This document shows positions 26,104-34,731 of a stretch of DNA of 64,000 bases, piece by piece. The notes under the pieces were generated by a model. That model saw only the letters and a list, made by a program, of their open reading frames with translations, had not been told where the DNA came from and did no database searches. Both the position numbers and the translations under genes were made by a program. Numbering within the stretch: position 1 is the first letter of the stretch; every line of letters begins with the position of its first letter. Source of the DNA: CAYMDP01 sp964389375 (GTDB lineage: Bacteria; Bdellovibrionota; Bdellovibrionia; Bdellovibrionales; UBA1609); assembly GCA_964389375.1 (NCBI GenBank), contig CAYMDP010000004.1, positions 1 through 64,000 of the forward strand, read 5' to 3'.

Positions 26104-26994
26104 GTGGCTAAGGGAAAGATCGTGGCGGGAGTTTTAGCGCCCCATCCGCCGCATTTGGTTTACGCTGAAAATCCAAAGCAAAATGAACCCAAGGCCGAAT
26201 GCGGTTGGGAAACTTTGCGTTGGGCTTATGAAAGTTTAAGAAAAAGTTTAGAAAAAATTGAGTTTGATGTGCTTGTTATTCAATCTCCTCATTGGAGAAC
26301 TCAAGTGGGGACTCATTTTTTGGGACTGCCGCACTTTAAGTCTTTAAGTGTTGATCCCATCTTCCCCAATCTTTTTCGTTATCACTACGACCTTAAGGTG
26401 GATGTGGATTTGGCAAAGATGATCCACGATGAGGCCAAAAACTCTGGGATGGTTGTTCGCATGATGGAGAATCCTGATTTTAGAGTCGACTATGGGACGA
26501 TTGTGTCTTGTCATATGAGCCGACCTGCTTGGGATAAGCCCATCGTCGGGATATCCTCTCATGGAGCTGCAAAGTATTTTAATATGGAAGTCCTTCAAGC
26601 TGAAATGTTTCAGCTGGGGGAAGCGACTAGAAAAGCCGTCGAGAAAAGTGGAAAGCGGGCAGTACTTCTTGCCAGTAACTCTTTATCTCATCGCCATTTT
26701 GTCACTGAAAGTGATCCACCAGAGGATATGAGTAAAGAGCATATCAATAGTCACAATCAATACCTTTGGGATATGAAGATGATTGATTTGATGAAACGAG
26801 GCAAAACTAAGGAGTTGATCGATATTATTCCTGATTTTACCGAGCACGCCACCGCTGAAACTGATGGCGGAAGTTTATCTTGGATGTTGAGTGCAATGGG
26901 CTATCCGGACTTTCCTGCAAAAGTCCACGGATACGGAACGGTGATTGGCACTGGAAACGCGGTCGTCGAATGGAGAGAGGGAGCCACTTTATGA
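26104..26994 (+). CDS. amnB: 2-aminophenol 1,6-dioxygenase-like, catalytic beta subunit
   Basis: A type III extradiol dioxygenase (LigB family) of 296 residues that opens aminophenol-type rings with Fe(II) and oxygen. His14 (LAPHPPH), His63 (QSPHW) and Glu252 (TAETDGG) fit the 2-His-1-Glu iron site, and SLSHRHF supplies the conserved acid/base His196. The long opening segment GVLAPHPPHLVYAENP and FRVDYGTI are near identical to AmnB/CnbCb as I remember them. I start at the GTG at 26104, 6 bases after AAGAGG; a TTG at 26098 is in frame. Its stop overlaps the alpha-subunit start (ATGATGA). Confidence 0.9.
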   Translation: MAKGKIVAGVLAPHPPHLVYAENPKQNEPKAECGWETLRWAYESLRKSLEKIEFDVLVIQSPHWRTQVGTHFLGLPHFKSLSVDPIFPNLFRYHYDLKVDVDLAKMIHDEAKNSGMVVRMMENPDFRVDYGTIVSCHMSRPAWDKPIVGISSHGAAKYFNMEVLQAEMFQLGEATRKAVEKSGKRAVLLASNSLSHRHFVTESDPPEDMSKEHINSHNQYLWDMKMIDLMKRGKTKELIDIIPDFTEHATAETDGGSLSWMLSAMGYPDFPAKVHGYGTVIGTGNAVVEWREGATL

Positions 26995-27953
26995 TGAAAG
27001 CCTATGTTTTACCGGGGGTCCCCCATCCTTTGCTGGCTCCAAATCAAAATCCGGGCTGGAAGAAAATCCGCGAGGCTTACGATAAGGTTCGTCAAGAAAT
27101 TGAGGCGCTGAATCCAGATGTACTGATGATCTACTCAACATATTGGCCCAGCGTGATCGGACATTTGATACAAGCTGATCCAAGTCCAGAATGGACCCAT
27201 GTGGATGAAGAGTTTCATTACCTCGGGTCCATTCCGTATAAATTGAAGATCGATACCAAACTTGCTGAAACCTACAAACAAGTGGCTTGTGAAAAGGGGC
27301 TTCACGCACGAACGGTCAGCTATAAGGGGTTTCCGATTGATACGGGCTCAGTCGTCTGCCTTAAACTTTTAAATCCAGACAATCGTTTTTCGGCTGTGAT
27401 TACTTCGAGCAACGTTTATGCGGACCGGGCAGAGACGATTGTGCTTGGAAAATCTGCTCGTGAAGCGGTTGAAAAAGAAAATAAAACGGCGGTCGCGATT
27501 GTTGTAACAAGTCTGAGCAATCGTCTTCATTCGGATTTTATTGATCCCAAAGACGATAAGATTCATTCCTTAAAAGATGAAGAGTGGAATAAAAAGTTTT
27601 TAGAGTTTTTTGAAGCGGGACGGCTAGAAGATATCTCACAACTCTCGAGGCAATTTCATCGCGAAGCTCGGGTACACAAGGTTTCAAACTTTAAACCTTT
27701 TTGGTGGCTTGCTTCCGTGATGGGCCAGAACAACAAGTATCTTGGCGAAATTTTAGAATACCAGCCCATCTTTGGCAGCGGAGCTGCAGTCATTGGGCTG
27801 ACACCAACAGAAAAAGCGGCCAGAGACTTAGAGTTTGATGAAGAAGATCCTAGCTTTTATCCGGGCGAGCGAAATGTCTTGGACAGCCTTGGAAAAGATC
27901 CCGGCTCAGATGGCTTTGAATTCGCTGAAGATGGAAATGTAAATGGAGATTAA
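26991..27953 (+). CDS. amnA: 2-aminophenol 1,6-dioxygenase-like, alpha subunit
   Basis: A 320-residue LigB-fold protein paralogous to its neighbour and matching the non-catalytic alpha subunit of heterotetrameric 2-aminophenol dioxygenases. The opening AYVLPGVPHPLLAPNQNPGW and the YSTYWPSV segment are alpha-like; the iron-binding SPHW histidine of the beta subunit is replaced here by TYW. The C-terminus has an acidic extension of about 45 residues (after LTPTEKA) that I would not expect in the usual 270-residue subunit. It overlaps the beta gene by 4 bases, as expected for equimolar synthesis. Confidence 0.87.
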   Translation: MMKAYVLPGVPHPLLAPNQNPGWKKIREAYDKVRQEIEALNPDVLMIYSTYWPSVIGHLIQADPSPEWTHVDEEFHYLGSIPYKLKIDTKLAETYKQVACEKGLHARTVSYKGFPIDTGSVVCLKLLNPDNRFSAVITSSNVYADRAETIVLGKSAREAVEKENKTAVAIVVTSLSNRLHSDFIDPKDDKIHSLKDEEWNKKFLEFFEAGRLEDISQLSRQFHREARVHKVSNFKPFWWLASVMGQNNKYLGEILEYQPIFGSGAAVIGLTPTEKAARDLEFDEEDPSFYPGERNVLDSLGKDPGSDGFEFAEDGNVNGD

Positions 27954-27954
27954 G

Positions 27955-29037
27955 ATGCCTTATTCGGTTAAGGATATTTATCCATCCGACCCCTTAGGAC
28001 AATCTCAAAAAGGAATTCCAACGGGACGAGATGTCGAGTGGGAACCCTTGGTGGATTACCGCCGAAATGGGGTCAGTGAAAATACGGTTCACGGAGCCTT
28101 GGCTTGGTATTCGGGCAACAAGTTGATTCATTCCTTTGGGGGAAACGTTCTGTGTTATGGCCGAAGTATGATGAAGCCCTTTTATATCAAGGTTTTTTCG
28201 AAAGAACTGGAGGCCGTGACAGATTGGCGCCAAAGAGCCATTAGTATTTCAAGTCATAACGGCACTGCAGAACACGTCGAGGTCTCTCAGTCTCTTTTAA
28301 GCGAAAGTGAATGGGGCTTGATGCAAACCCCTCTTGATTTGCCATTGGTGCAATTTGGCAGACAAGTTCGCAGACCCCGGCGCTGGTTTAATAATTCTTC
28401 TGGCCACCATGCCGCAATTTTAAAAGGCTGTAGACTTAAAGGATGGAATCGCGCCGGCTACACTTTGCCAAGCCATCCACTTTTCGAAGAATATCTAAAG
28501 ATCGTTCGAAGTTACTTAGGCGAGAATTTTAAGGCCCTTCGAGTAGCCAAAGACGGCGATGGGCTTCCGACCTGCTCGATGACAGTGAACGAACTGGCTC
28601 AGTGTTATGCAGGCCTTGCGAAAAGAAAAAACGAAGACTGGATCTGGGAGAGTTTTATTCGTCATCCTGATTTAGTTGGGGGCTTTAATCGACTCGATAC
28701 AACGGTCATTAAGTCCGGACGGGGAAAAGTGATTGCAAAAGAAGGTGCGGATGGTTTGCTTGGAATGGCCATCGAGCATCCCGATTATCCTGATGGTCTT
28801 GGTGTTGTGATTAAAATAGCTCATGGCTGGAATCCCCAAGCGACTTGGTATGTGGCTCGAGGGATTTTGGGAGTTTTAGGAATTGAACTTAGAAATCCCT
28901 ATCCTTTAAAAAGGCAAAAAGCTTTTTTAGTTCCGGGCGTTGTTCCACCGAATCTATTAGAAAAACTTAAAAGGGTTTTGACTTGGGACGAGTGGGATCC
29001 TGATCATGACCGCTGGTATGGAGAAACGAATGTCTAA
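27955..29037 (+). CDS. Asparaginase-II-family hydrolase with altered metal site
   Basis: A 360-residue member of the Rhizobium etli ReAV-type asparaginase II family (PF06089). The Ser-Lys pair of the active site is kept (RSMMKP, Ser71/Lys74) and so is the second serine (ISSHNG, Ser100). The zinc-binding region is changed: NNCSGKHAG of the family reads NNSSGHHAA (Ser148, His151) and the DGCG cysteine reads DGDG (Asp202). I infer an amidase on a pathway compound instead of asparagine. Start at 27955 after GGAG, overlapping nothing; the ATG at 27943 lies inside the previous gene. The stop overlaps the RidA gene. Confidence 0.8.
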   Translation: MPYSVKDIYPSDPLGQSQKGIPTGRDVEWEPLVDYRRNGVSENTVHGALAWYSGNKLIHSFGGNVLCYGRSMMKPFYIKVFSKELEAVTDWRQRAISISSHNGTAEHVEVSQSLLSESEWGLMQTPLDLPLVQFGRQVRRPRRWFNNSSGHHAAILKGCRLKGWNRAGYTLPSHPLFEEYLKIVRSYLGENFKALRVAKDGDGLPTCSMTVNELAQCYAGLAKRKNEDWIWESFIRHPDLVGGFNRLDTTVIKSGRGKVIAKEGADGLLGMAIEHPDYPDGLGVVIKIAHGWNPQATWYVARGILGVLGIELRNPYPLKRQKAFLVPGVVPPNLLEKLKRVLTWDEWDPDHDRWYGETNV

Positions 29038-29449
29038 CTCAATTCACAGTAAAAAAGCCCCAGAACCTGTAGGGCCCTATCCACACGCAAGGCGTGTAGG
29101 GGATTTTATTTTTGTTTCCGGCATGGGCCCAAGAAAACTTGGGAGTAAAGATATTCCAGGAGTTTTTACTGATGCCGAAGGCACAGTTGTTGCTCATGAC
29201 ATCGAAGTTCAGACCAGAGCCACAATCGAAAACATTCGTCTGGTTTTGGAAGAGTGCGGAGCGGGACTTGAAGACATCGTGGATATGACCGTTTTTTTAA
29301 CTCACATGAAAGAAGACTTTAAAACCATGAACCGAGTTTACGCCGAGTACTTTTCTGAAAAAGCTCCGACTCGGACCACAGTCGAGGTTTTAAGTTTACC
29401 GACACCGATAGCCATCGAATTAAAGGCCATTGCCTTTCGTCCAGTTTAA
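29030..29449 (+). CDS. amnD: RidA-family 2-aminomuconate deaminase-like protein
   Basis: A 139-residue RidA/YjgF-fold protein. The opening KKAPEPVGPYPHARRVGDF and the middle GPRKLGSKDIPGV insert are those of 2-aminomuconate deaminases, which convert 2-aminomuconate to 4-oxalocrotonate and ammonia; general RidA imine deaminases lack this insert. The C-terminal Glu of the active site lies in AIELKAIA. Start at the ATG at 29030 with GGAG upstream, overlapping the asparaginase-like gene. It is the last gene of the operon; no decarboxylase, hydratase or aldolase follows. Confidence 0.85.
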   Translation: MSNSIHSKKAPEPVGPYPHARRVGDFIFVSGMGPRKLGSKDIPGVFTDAEGTVVAHDIEVQTRATIENIRLVLEECGAGLEDIVDMTVFLTHMKEDFKTMNRVYAEYFSEKAPTRTTVEVLSLPTPIAIELKAIAFRPV

Positions 29450-29555
29450 TTGATTTTCGGCCCTCTTTTAAAGCCAAATACTCAGGGACGTCTCAATTTA
29501 AGCCGACACCTTATTATCAAAGATGATGAATCTTTTGTTCAAAAGGGAGTCAGGG

Positions 29556-30590
29556 ATGAGAATCCTTTTAGTATTACTAGCCAGCGTATTTTCATTTTCA
29601 AGCTTCGCCGAAAAATCAGTCGCAAAAGCGAGTTGGGAGACTTTGCCCTCGAAGTCCTGGGAGAAGATTCAAATTGAAGATTGGATTTCCGCAAAATTAG
29701 CTCAGCAAATTAAGCGAGTTTTAAATTCTGACGAGTTCTTGGTGACGGCTCAGGTGAGCTTGCTTTCAGAGGTCGAAAAAAACAGAACCTGGCAGCCCAA
29801 AGCTTCGGATATTCAAAAATTTGGAGTAGCGCTTCGATTGCCTCAAGGTCACAATGTCAGTGGACTTCCAAAAGATATTTTTAAACGAATCGACCGAATT
29901 CAAGTTCAAATTCAAATTCCAAGCAGAAGCTCTACCGCTGAAGAAATGTTGATCCAAGCTCTTCCTGCACAAGTGTTGACCTTCGTTCATCCGGCTAAGG
30001 TCAAACTAGAGTTAACTCGAGTTTCTTTGTGGGGTGGAGGTTTCTGGAAGAAGCTTCTGGCTCTGGATCAAACCGAAAGAATTTTGACTTATCTGACTCT
30101 TTTGGTTTTGGCTGTTATAGCCTTCGTATTTCTTCAGTTTAAAAAAATGTGGGTTTTTCTAAAAAATGACCAAATGCAGAGCCTGCCAAGTTCTAACAAA
30201 TCGGAATTCATTGAAGAGTTTCACTGGCCTGAGATTGAGATTAAAGTACTATCGAGATGTCACCCGGTTTTTCAGTATTCAGATCAAGTGTTAAAACAAG
30301 AGCTTTCGAGTTTTAGTTATTCGGAACTGATGGATCTCGTTGCCGGACTTAGTGGCCTTGATCAAACCGAGTGTCTACGAATCTTGGATCAAGTGGATCC
30401 GGTGATTTCTAAGGTCTTACTAAACGAGATCAAAGATCTGCCGGAGGTCGGTCAAAGACAGAGAGCCAATAAATCAAAGGCCCTTTTGCAAAACCTATCG
30501 CATCGCTTAAGCCAATCGTCTTCAGCGAAATCTTTTGCTCTGCCTCAGGCCAAGGTAAATCTTTTGAAGGCGTTTTCGATTCACACCTAA
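29556..30590 (+). CDS. Membrane-anchored exported protein, unknown
   Basis: A 344-residue protein with an N-terminal signal peptide (hydrophobic 3-17, SSFAEK) and one transmembrane segment at about 180-200 (LTYLTLLVLAVIAFVFLQF), leaving about 165 residues in the periplasm and 145 in the cytoplasm. The periplasmic part begins with a helix-rich segment followed by strands (DEFLVTAQVSLLSEVEK), which faintly recalls ring-forming proteins such as FliF, but I cannot support that. I start at 29556 after GGGAGTCAGGG. Its 3' end overlaps the converging lipoprotein gene by 69 bases. Confidence 0.75.
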   Translation: MRILLVLLASVFSFSSFAEKSVAKASWETLPSKSWEKIQIEDWISAKLAQQIKRVLNSDEFLVTAQVSLLSEVEKNRTWQPKASDIQKFGVALRLPQGHNVSGLPKDIFKRIDRIQVQIQIPSRSSTAEEMLIQALPAQVLTFVHPAKVKLELTRVSLWGGGFWKKLLALDQTERILTYLTLLVLAVIAFVFLQFKKMWVFLKNDQMQSLPSSNKSEFIEEFHWPEIEIKVLSRCHPVFQYSDQVLKQELSSFSYSELMDLVAGLSGLDQTECLRILDQVDPVISKVLLNEIKDLPEVGQRQRANKSKALLQNLSHRLSQSSSAKSFALPQAKVNLLKAFSIHT

Positions 30591-31682
30591 ATCAGAATGC
30601 CCCGTCCGTGATTCAGACCGAAAATGAACTAATTTTTTTTCTGCATCTAGGAAAACTTCCAGATCATCAACAAATCCAAAGGTGGAACTTTTGATTTCAA
30701 AATGAAGGCGTCCTGATTCGTCGAGAATCAACTTCGAACCCTTAATTTTTAAGATCTCTTCTCGAAGAGCAAGAAACGCGTCCTCTGGCTTTCCTTCATA
30801 GGTCAAAGCCTCGATATGAAACTTTGAGTTTGAATCTTCCATGGAGTTGACACAATTTGGGCTACCAGGGCAAAGCGGCCAAGTCGAATGAAGGTGATTC
30901 GACTTTTCTTCGCAAGATATGGAGTCAATATGAATCACATGGTCAATCTTCGCCCCATTCATCTCCCGTAAGATTTTGATTTCCGAAGGGGCAAGAATTT
31001 CTCCAAATTTTTTAAAACCACTATAAGAGATCACTCCTTGGTACCAGCTAAACATCTTTCGATAGGTGAAGACAGCAAACTCCAACTCTTTTGCCGCATT
31101 AAAATGCAAGACCATCTGATCAATATCGGGATCCGCTTCGATATGCTCTGAGAAACTAGCCAGAACTCGGTCATAGACTTTGCCCTGCAAAGTTATGGAG
31201 TCCAGCTTCGAGGTATATTCCAGTTCTTTTAAGCGAAGAGGTAAGCTTAAATAGAAGTAAAGCGAATCAAAATAGATTAGAGATTGTGAGCTGGATTCGC
31301 TTTTATAAAGGCGATCTGATTTTTTAAAAAAGTTTGAATCTCGAATTAAGTAGTCTTCAGATTGACCTTGGATCTTCCAGTGTTGGGATTTAAAGTCTGT
31401 TCTAAGTTCAAGAGAAGATTTTGCCTGCTTAAGCGGAGTAAAGCGCCTTAACAGACTTGAGCCCCAGTCATCAGACAATTTAATGAGGAGTTCTCCCTGA
31501 CAGAGTTCTGCGGCTCTCTTAGGTATAGATTGAGGATGGGCCTGAAGACTTAAGCTCTCTGAGGGCGGAGAAAAATTTTTTCCACTTTGGGCCTTGGGCC
31601 TAAGGTCCGCAATTGCACAGCCTGCAAGGGCTCCTCCGAGGAGAGCGGTCAATCCTAATGATTTTTTAAGAGGTTTTGTCAT
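30522..31682 (-). CDS. Lipoprotein with C-terminal DUF1499 domain
   Basis: A 386-residue lipoprotein with lipobox LAGC (Cys22). The N-terminal 260 residues look like a lipocalin- or DUF-type beta domain and were not identified. Residues 270-386 match DUF1499: LCPGSPNCVNS, then SSTFGFVDDLEVFLD and RSESRTGHSDLGVNRKR. DUF1499 proteins are usually small and stand alone, so this is a fusion. I start at the ATG at 31682 after AAGAAGGA. The last 69 bases run antisense to the end of the preceding plus-strand gene. Confidence 0.8.
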   Translation of the reverse strand: MTKPLKKSLGLTALLGGALAGCAIADLRPKAQSGKNFSPPSESLSLQAHPQSIPKRAAELCQGELLIKLSDDWGSSLLRRFTPLKQAKSSLELRTDFKSQHWKIQGQSEDYLIRDSNFFKKSDRLYKSESSSQSLIYFDSLYFYLSLPLRLKELEYTSKLDSITLQGKVYDRVLASFSEHIEADPDIDQMVLHFNAAKELEFAVFTYRKMFSWYQGVISYSGFKKFGEILAPSEIKILREMNGAKIDHVIHIDSISCEEKSNHLHSTWPLCPGSPNCVNSMEDSNSKFHIEALTYEGKPEDAFLALREEILKIKGSKLILDESGRLHFEIKSSTFGFVDDLEVFLDAEKKLVHFRSESRTGHSDLGVNRKRLQKIYLGLRQSKRFR

Positions 31683-31791
31683 CACGTCCTTCTTGTTTTG
31701 ATCCCTTTGGGTATACACCGCGCTGAATATTTTTCCAGATGAGAAAGTTCATGCGTGTGTCTGATCAGACTTTTGTTAAGATCCTTAGCCT

Positions 31792-32424
31792 ATGCTTTGC
31801 CCCTTATGCTTATCAAGATCCTTTGAAGGGTTTCAGAAGGATTTATTTTATCGCTGCAGCGAATGTTACATAATTTTTAAGGACTCTTCTTTGTATCTAG
31901 ATCCCGAAGAAGAGAGTCGGCGTTACAAGCGCCACAACAACAGCAGAGAATGTCGGGGATACGTGGAATTCCTAACTCCCGTATTTAACGAAGTCCTAAG
32001 TCATATTCCTTCTCCGGCGCGAGGCTTAGATTACGGATGTGGGCCCGGGCCAGTCTTAGCCGAGCTTTTGCTTGAAGCGGGCTATCAGATGGAGCTGTAT
32101 GATCCGTTTTTTAAGCCAGAATTCTCCCACTTCGAAAAACACTCGTTTGATTTTGTCACTTGCACTGAGGCCGCTGAGCATTTTTATAAACCCAGCGAAG
32201 AATTTGATCGAATCTTTTCTCTTTTGAAGCCAAGGGCATACTTGGTCTTGATGACGGAGTTGTTTACTGAGGAAAAGTCCCTGAAGGACTGGTACTACGC
32301 CAAAGATCCGACCCACGTGGTGTTTTTTTCGAAGCAATCCCTTCAGTGGCTTGCAGAAAAATACAACAGTGAGCTTGAAATTAAAGACAATCGAATCGGA
32401 TTGTTTCGTCTTCGGGCAACCTAA
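31792..32424 (+). CDS. SAM-dependent methyltransferase with zinc ribbon
   Basis: A 210-residue protein with an N-terminal zinc ribbon (Cys3, Cys6, Cys22, Cys25) followed by a class I methyltransferase core: LDYGCGPGP for SAM binding, the acidic LYDPFF strand end, and TEAAEHFYKP. It resembles Methyltransf_23-type proteins; the zinc ribbon suggests a nucleic-acid or protein substrate, but none can be named. It stands alone, with its ATG at 31792 close to the divergent lipoprotein gene. Confidence 0.85.
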   Translation: MLCPLCLSRSFEGFQKDLFYRCSECYIIFKDSSLYLDPEEESRRYKRHNNSRECRGYVEFLTPVFNEVLSHIPSPARGLDYGCGPGPVLAELLLEAGYQMELYDPFFKPEFSHFEKHSFDFVTCTEAAEHFYKPSEEFDRIFSLLKPRAYLVLMTELFTEEKSLKDWYYAKDPTHVVFFSKQSLQWLAEKYNSELEIKDNRIGLFRLRAT

Positions 32425-32479
32425 GCGCCTATATCCAGTACTTTGAGCGCATAGCGAGACGAATGTTTTGATCAGTAAT

Positions 32480-32605
32480 TCTTCCCCTTTTTTGCTTATT
32501 ATTTTTTGTTAAATTTAACTTGCTCCTCTTCGAACTGGCCTGAAGCCAGTCCTTCGTCGTCGCAAATTAAATTTAACAAAAAATTCCGGCGCAAAAGGGA
32601 TGAGA
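32480..32605. repeat. Long inverted repeat downstream of the methyltransferase
   Basis: AATTTTTTGTTAAATTTAA-type arms at 32501-32523 and 32562-32585 are nearly perfectly complementary. A second stem, ACTGGC/GCCAGT, sits in the loop at 32534-32550, and weaker pairing extends out to about 32480 and 32605. The rest of the 297-base gap has no gene. Confidence 0.7.
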
Positions 32606-32721
32606 ACTATTGGGAAAGGCACTAGATCTTGGGTGGGTTCTTAAATCGCAGAGCAGTCGAAAGGCTAGTCTATAGATTTTGCTCTACATGGATTTGGCTA
32701 AGCTCAGTTAGACTATAAGCT

Positions 32722-33270
32722 ATGAACAGACATGGCTTTGCCTGGGTTCTTTTAATTTTATTTCTACTGCCGTTTCAGGCATTTGCTGAGGGCACAACCT
32801 TTGTTGGTTTGACCTACGGACTGGCTGTTCCTGATGCCAAAAATACTAAGATTCATCAGATGTATGGACTTGTCGGTGGAGCGCAAATCGCGGCTAATGT
32901 TGGGGTTGGTGGATATCATATGATGACTAACTCTGAGAGTGGCCCCAATAACGGAAAATTTAGTTATAGTATTACGGGCATCGAAGTTAGAACTTACCTT
33001 TCGACGGGTCCAAAACTTGTTTTTATTGGACTTCGAGGCGGAGTTTCTAAAGTCACTTCGACTCATCTTGAGGAAGAGATTATTTTTTCTCCCTATCACT
33101 GGGGCTTGGTCTCGGGTTTCTACTTTCCCTTTTATAAACTTCTTCACTTTGGTTTTGAGGGAAGTTATCTGGGTTTTCAACGCTCCGATACAACTAGCGG
33201 CAGCGAAGAGATTTTGTTTCCGGCCTTTAATGCAATTAGCTTCTTGGCCGTTCTCAGCATTCATTTTTAA
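32722..33270 (+). CDS. Small outer-membrane beta-barrel-like protein
   Basis: A 182-residue exported protein: signal peptide to about residue 22 (PFQAFAEG), then alternating amphipathic strands (FVGLTYGLAV, KLVFIGLRGGV, LHFGFEGSYLGF) and a terminal Phe (SIHF), which is the sorting signal of outer-membrane barrels. Length fits an eight-strand OmpW/OmpX-like barrel. No family was recognised. Confidence 0.72.
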   Translation: MNRHGFAWVLLILFLLPFQAFAEGTTFVGLTYGLAVPDAKNTKIHQMYGLVGGAQIAANVGVGGYHMMTNSESGPNNGKFSYSITGIEVRTYLSTGPKLVFIGLRGGVSKVTSTHLEEEIIFSPYHWGLVSGFYFPFYKLLHFGFEGSYLGFQRSDTTSGSEEILFPAFNAISFLAVLSIHF

Positions 33271-33314
33271 TTTTTCTTGCGCCCATTTCGAGCCCGTGTT
33301 TGTATCCCAAATCT

Positions 33315-34148
33315 ATGACTCAATTAACTGTGTTGAAGCCTTATTTTTTGTATGGAACGGCCTGGAAAGAAGAGCGCACCGCGGACTGTGTTCGAGCAGC
33401 CCTTGAAAGCGGCTTTCGGGCTATCGATACCGCCAATCAAAAGAAGCACTACCGTGAAGACTATATGGGCGAGGCTTTAAAGGGTCTCTTTGAAGAAGGG
33501 CTTGATCGCAAGACTTTGTTTTTGCAAAGCAAGTACACCTATCAAAGAGGACAAGATCACCGGCTTCCTTATGATCCCGTTGCGCCTATTTCTGAGCAGG
33601 TTTTATCTTCTTTCGAGAGCTCATTAAAAAACCTGCACACGGACTATTTAGACTCTTATCTTCTGCATGGGCCCCACAATCCAATTTCGGTCTCGGATCA
33701 GGATTTTGAAGCCTGGAAGACAATGGAAGGGCTTTTTGAAAATGGGAAAACTAAGTCTATCGGCCTAAGTAATGTGAGCTTAAATCAGCTCAAAAGTTTT
33801 TGTGACTTCGCCAAGGTCATGCCGTCTTTTGTGCAGAATCGTTGTTATGCGAATCGAGGCTGGGACAAAGGGGTCAGGGAGTTTTGCAAAGAGAGGGGAA
33901 TCGTCTACCAAGGCTTTTCGCTTTTAACTGCAAATCCAGAAGTTTTAAATCATCCGCGGCTTCAGCAAATCGCTCAGCAAAAGAAACAATTGCCTCAACA
34001 GATCATTTTTCGATTTTGCCTTCAGATTGGGATGTTACCGATTACAGGCACAACAAATCCAAATCATATGAAGGAAGACCTGGGGATTTTTTCTTTCGAG
34101 CTTTCAAGTCAGGAAGTTTCTGAAATTGAAGAGCTGGGTTTAAGTTAA
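33315..34148 (+). CDS. Aldo/keto reductase
   Basis: A 277-residue NADPH-dependent oxidoreductase of the aldo/keto reductase TIM-barrel family. FRAIDTAN with Asp, the Lys in FLQSKYT and the His in YLLHGPH form the catalytic set; the catalytic Tyr is probably in KKHYRED, slightly displaced from the usual YGNE. IGLSNV and the C-terminal PITGTTNPNHMKED bind the cofactor. Start at the ATG at 33315; an in-frame TTG lies 15 bases upstream. GreB follows after 6 bases. Confidence 0.88.
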   Translation: MTQLTVLKPYFLYGTAWKEERTADCVRAALESGFRAIDTANQKKHYREDYMGEALKGLFEEGLDRKTLFLQSKYTYQRGQDHRLPYDPVAPISEQVLSSFESSLKNLHTDYLDSYLLHGPHNPISVSDQDFEAWKTMEGLFENGKTKSIGLSNVSLNQLKSFCDFAKVMPSFVQNRCYANRGWDKGVREFCKERGIVYQGFSLLTANPEVLNHPRLQQIAQQKKQLPQQIIFRFCLQIGMLPITGTTNPNHMKEDLGIFSFELSSQEVSEIEELGLS

Positions 34149-34154
34149 ATTTTT

Positions 34155-34634
34155 ATGAAAGAGACCTCTTCTTCTCCGAACTACATCACAACTGAAGGCT
34201 TTGCGCGCCTTAGGGAAGAACTAAAAGAGCTTCTTTATACCGAGCGCCCTAAAGTTGTTGAGGTGGTCTCTTGGGCTGCAGGCAACGGGGATCGCAGTGA
34301 GAATGGCGACTATATCTATGGAAAAAGACGACTGCGTGAAATTGATCGAAGGATTCGATATCTCACAAAGCGTTTAGAATCTGCAGAAGTCATTGATCCC
34401 AGCACAATAAAAACCTCGCAAGTGGTCTTCGGAGCCCGGGTATTGATCTCGACTGAGGATGGGGAAGAGAAGACCTATCAGATCGTCGGCGAAGATGAAA
34501 TCGACCCCGAAGGCGCCAAAATAAGTTGGCGAAGCCCCATGGCGACCGCCCTTCTTGGCAAAAAAGAAGGGGATGAAACCCTTGTGAAACGCCCAAAGGG
34601 CGATATTTGGGTGGAAGTCCTTAAAATATCCTGA
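34155..34634 (+). CDS. greB: Transcription elongation factor GreB
   Basis: Rescues backtracked RNA polymerase by stimulating cleavage of the 3' RNA end through the secondary channel. This 159-residue protein has the coiled-coil tip with the conserved acidic pair in GDRSENGDYIYGKRRLREID, and the C-terminal FKBP-like domain (VVFGARVLI, GKKEGDETLV). The YIYGKRRLREIDRRIRYL segment is diagnostic for GreB over GreA. It follows the aldo/keto reductase gene by 6 bases. Confidence 0.95.
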   Translation: MKETSSSPNYITTEGFARLREELKELLYTERPKVVEVVSWAAGNGDRSENGDYIYGKRRLREIDRRIRYLTKRLESAEVIDPSTIKTSQVVFGARVLISTEDGEEKTYQIVGEDEIDPEGAKISWRSPMATALLGKKEGDETLVKRPKGDIWVEVLKIS

Positions 34635-34665
34635 TTTTTCGAATTTTTTAGGGACAAATCAGGAT
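34628..34665 (+). terminator. Possible terminator after greB
   Basis: ATCCTGATTT pairs with AAATCAGGAT across an 18-base loop that is T-rich; only a TTCTTC run follows. It overlaps the greB stop. Weak. Confidence 0.35.
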
Positions 34666-34731
34666 TCTTCATGATACACAGCATCACAAACCTAGGGGTT
34701 TCTTTGACCCCACAACTTAAAGAGACCCCAA

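Noticed and set aside
32764..33264. A 166-codon minus-strand frame
   Set aside because: It is wholly antisense to the exported barrel-like protein, which has a signal peptide and a terminal Phe. The antisense product has no recognisable feature.
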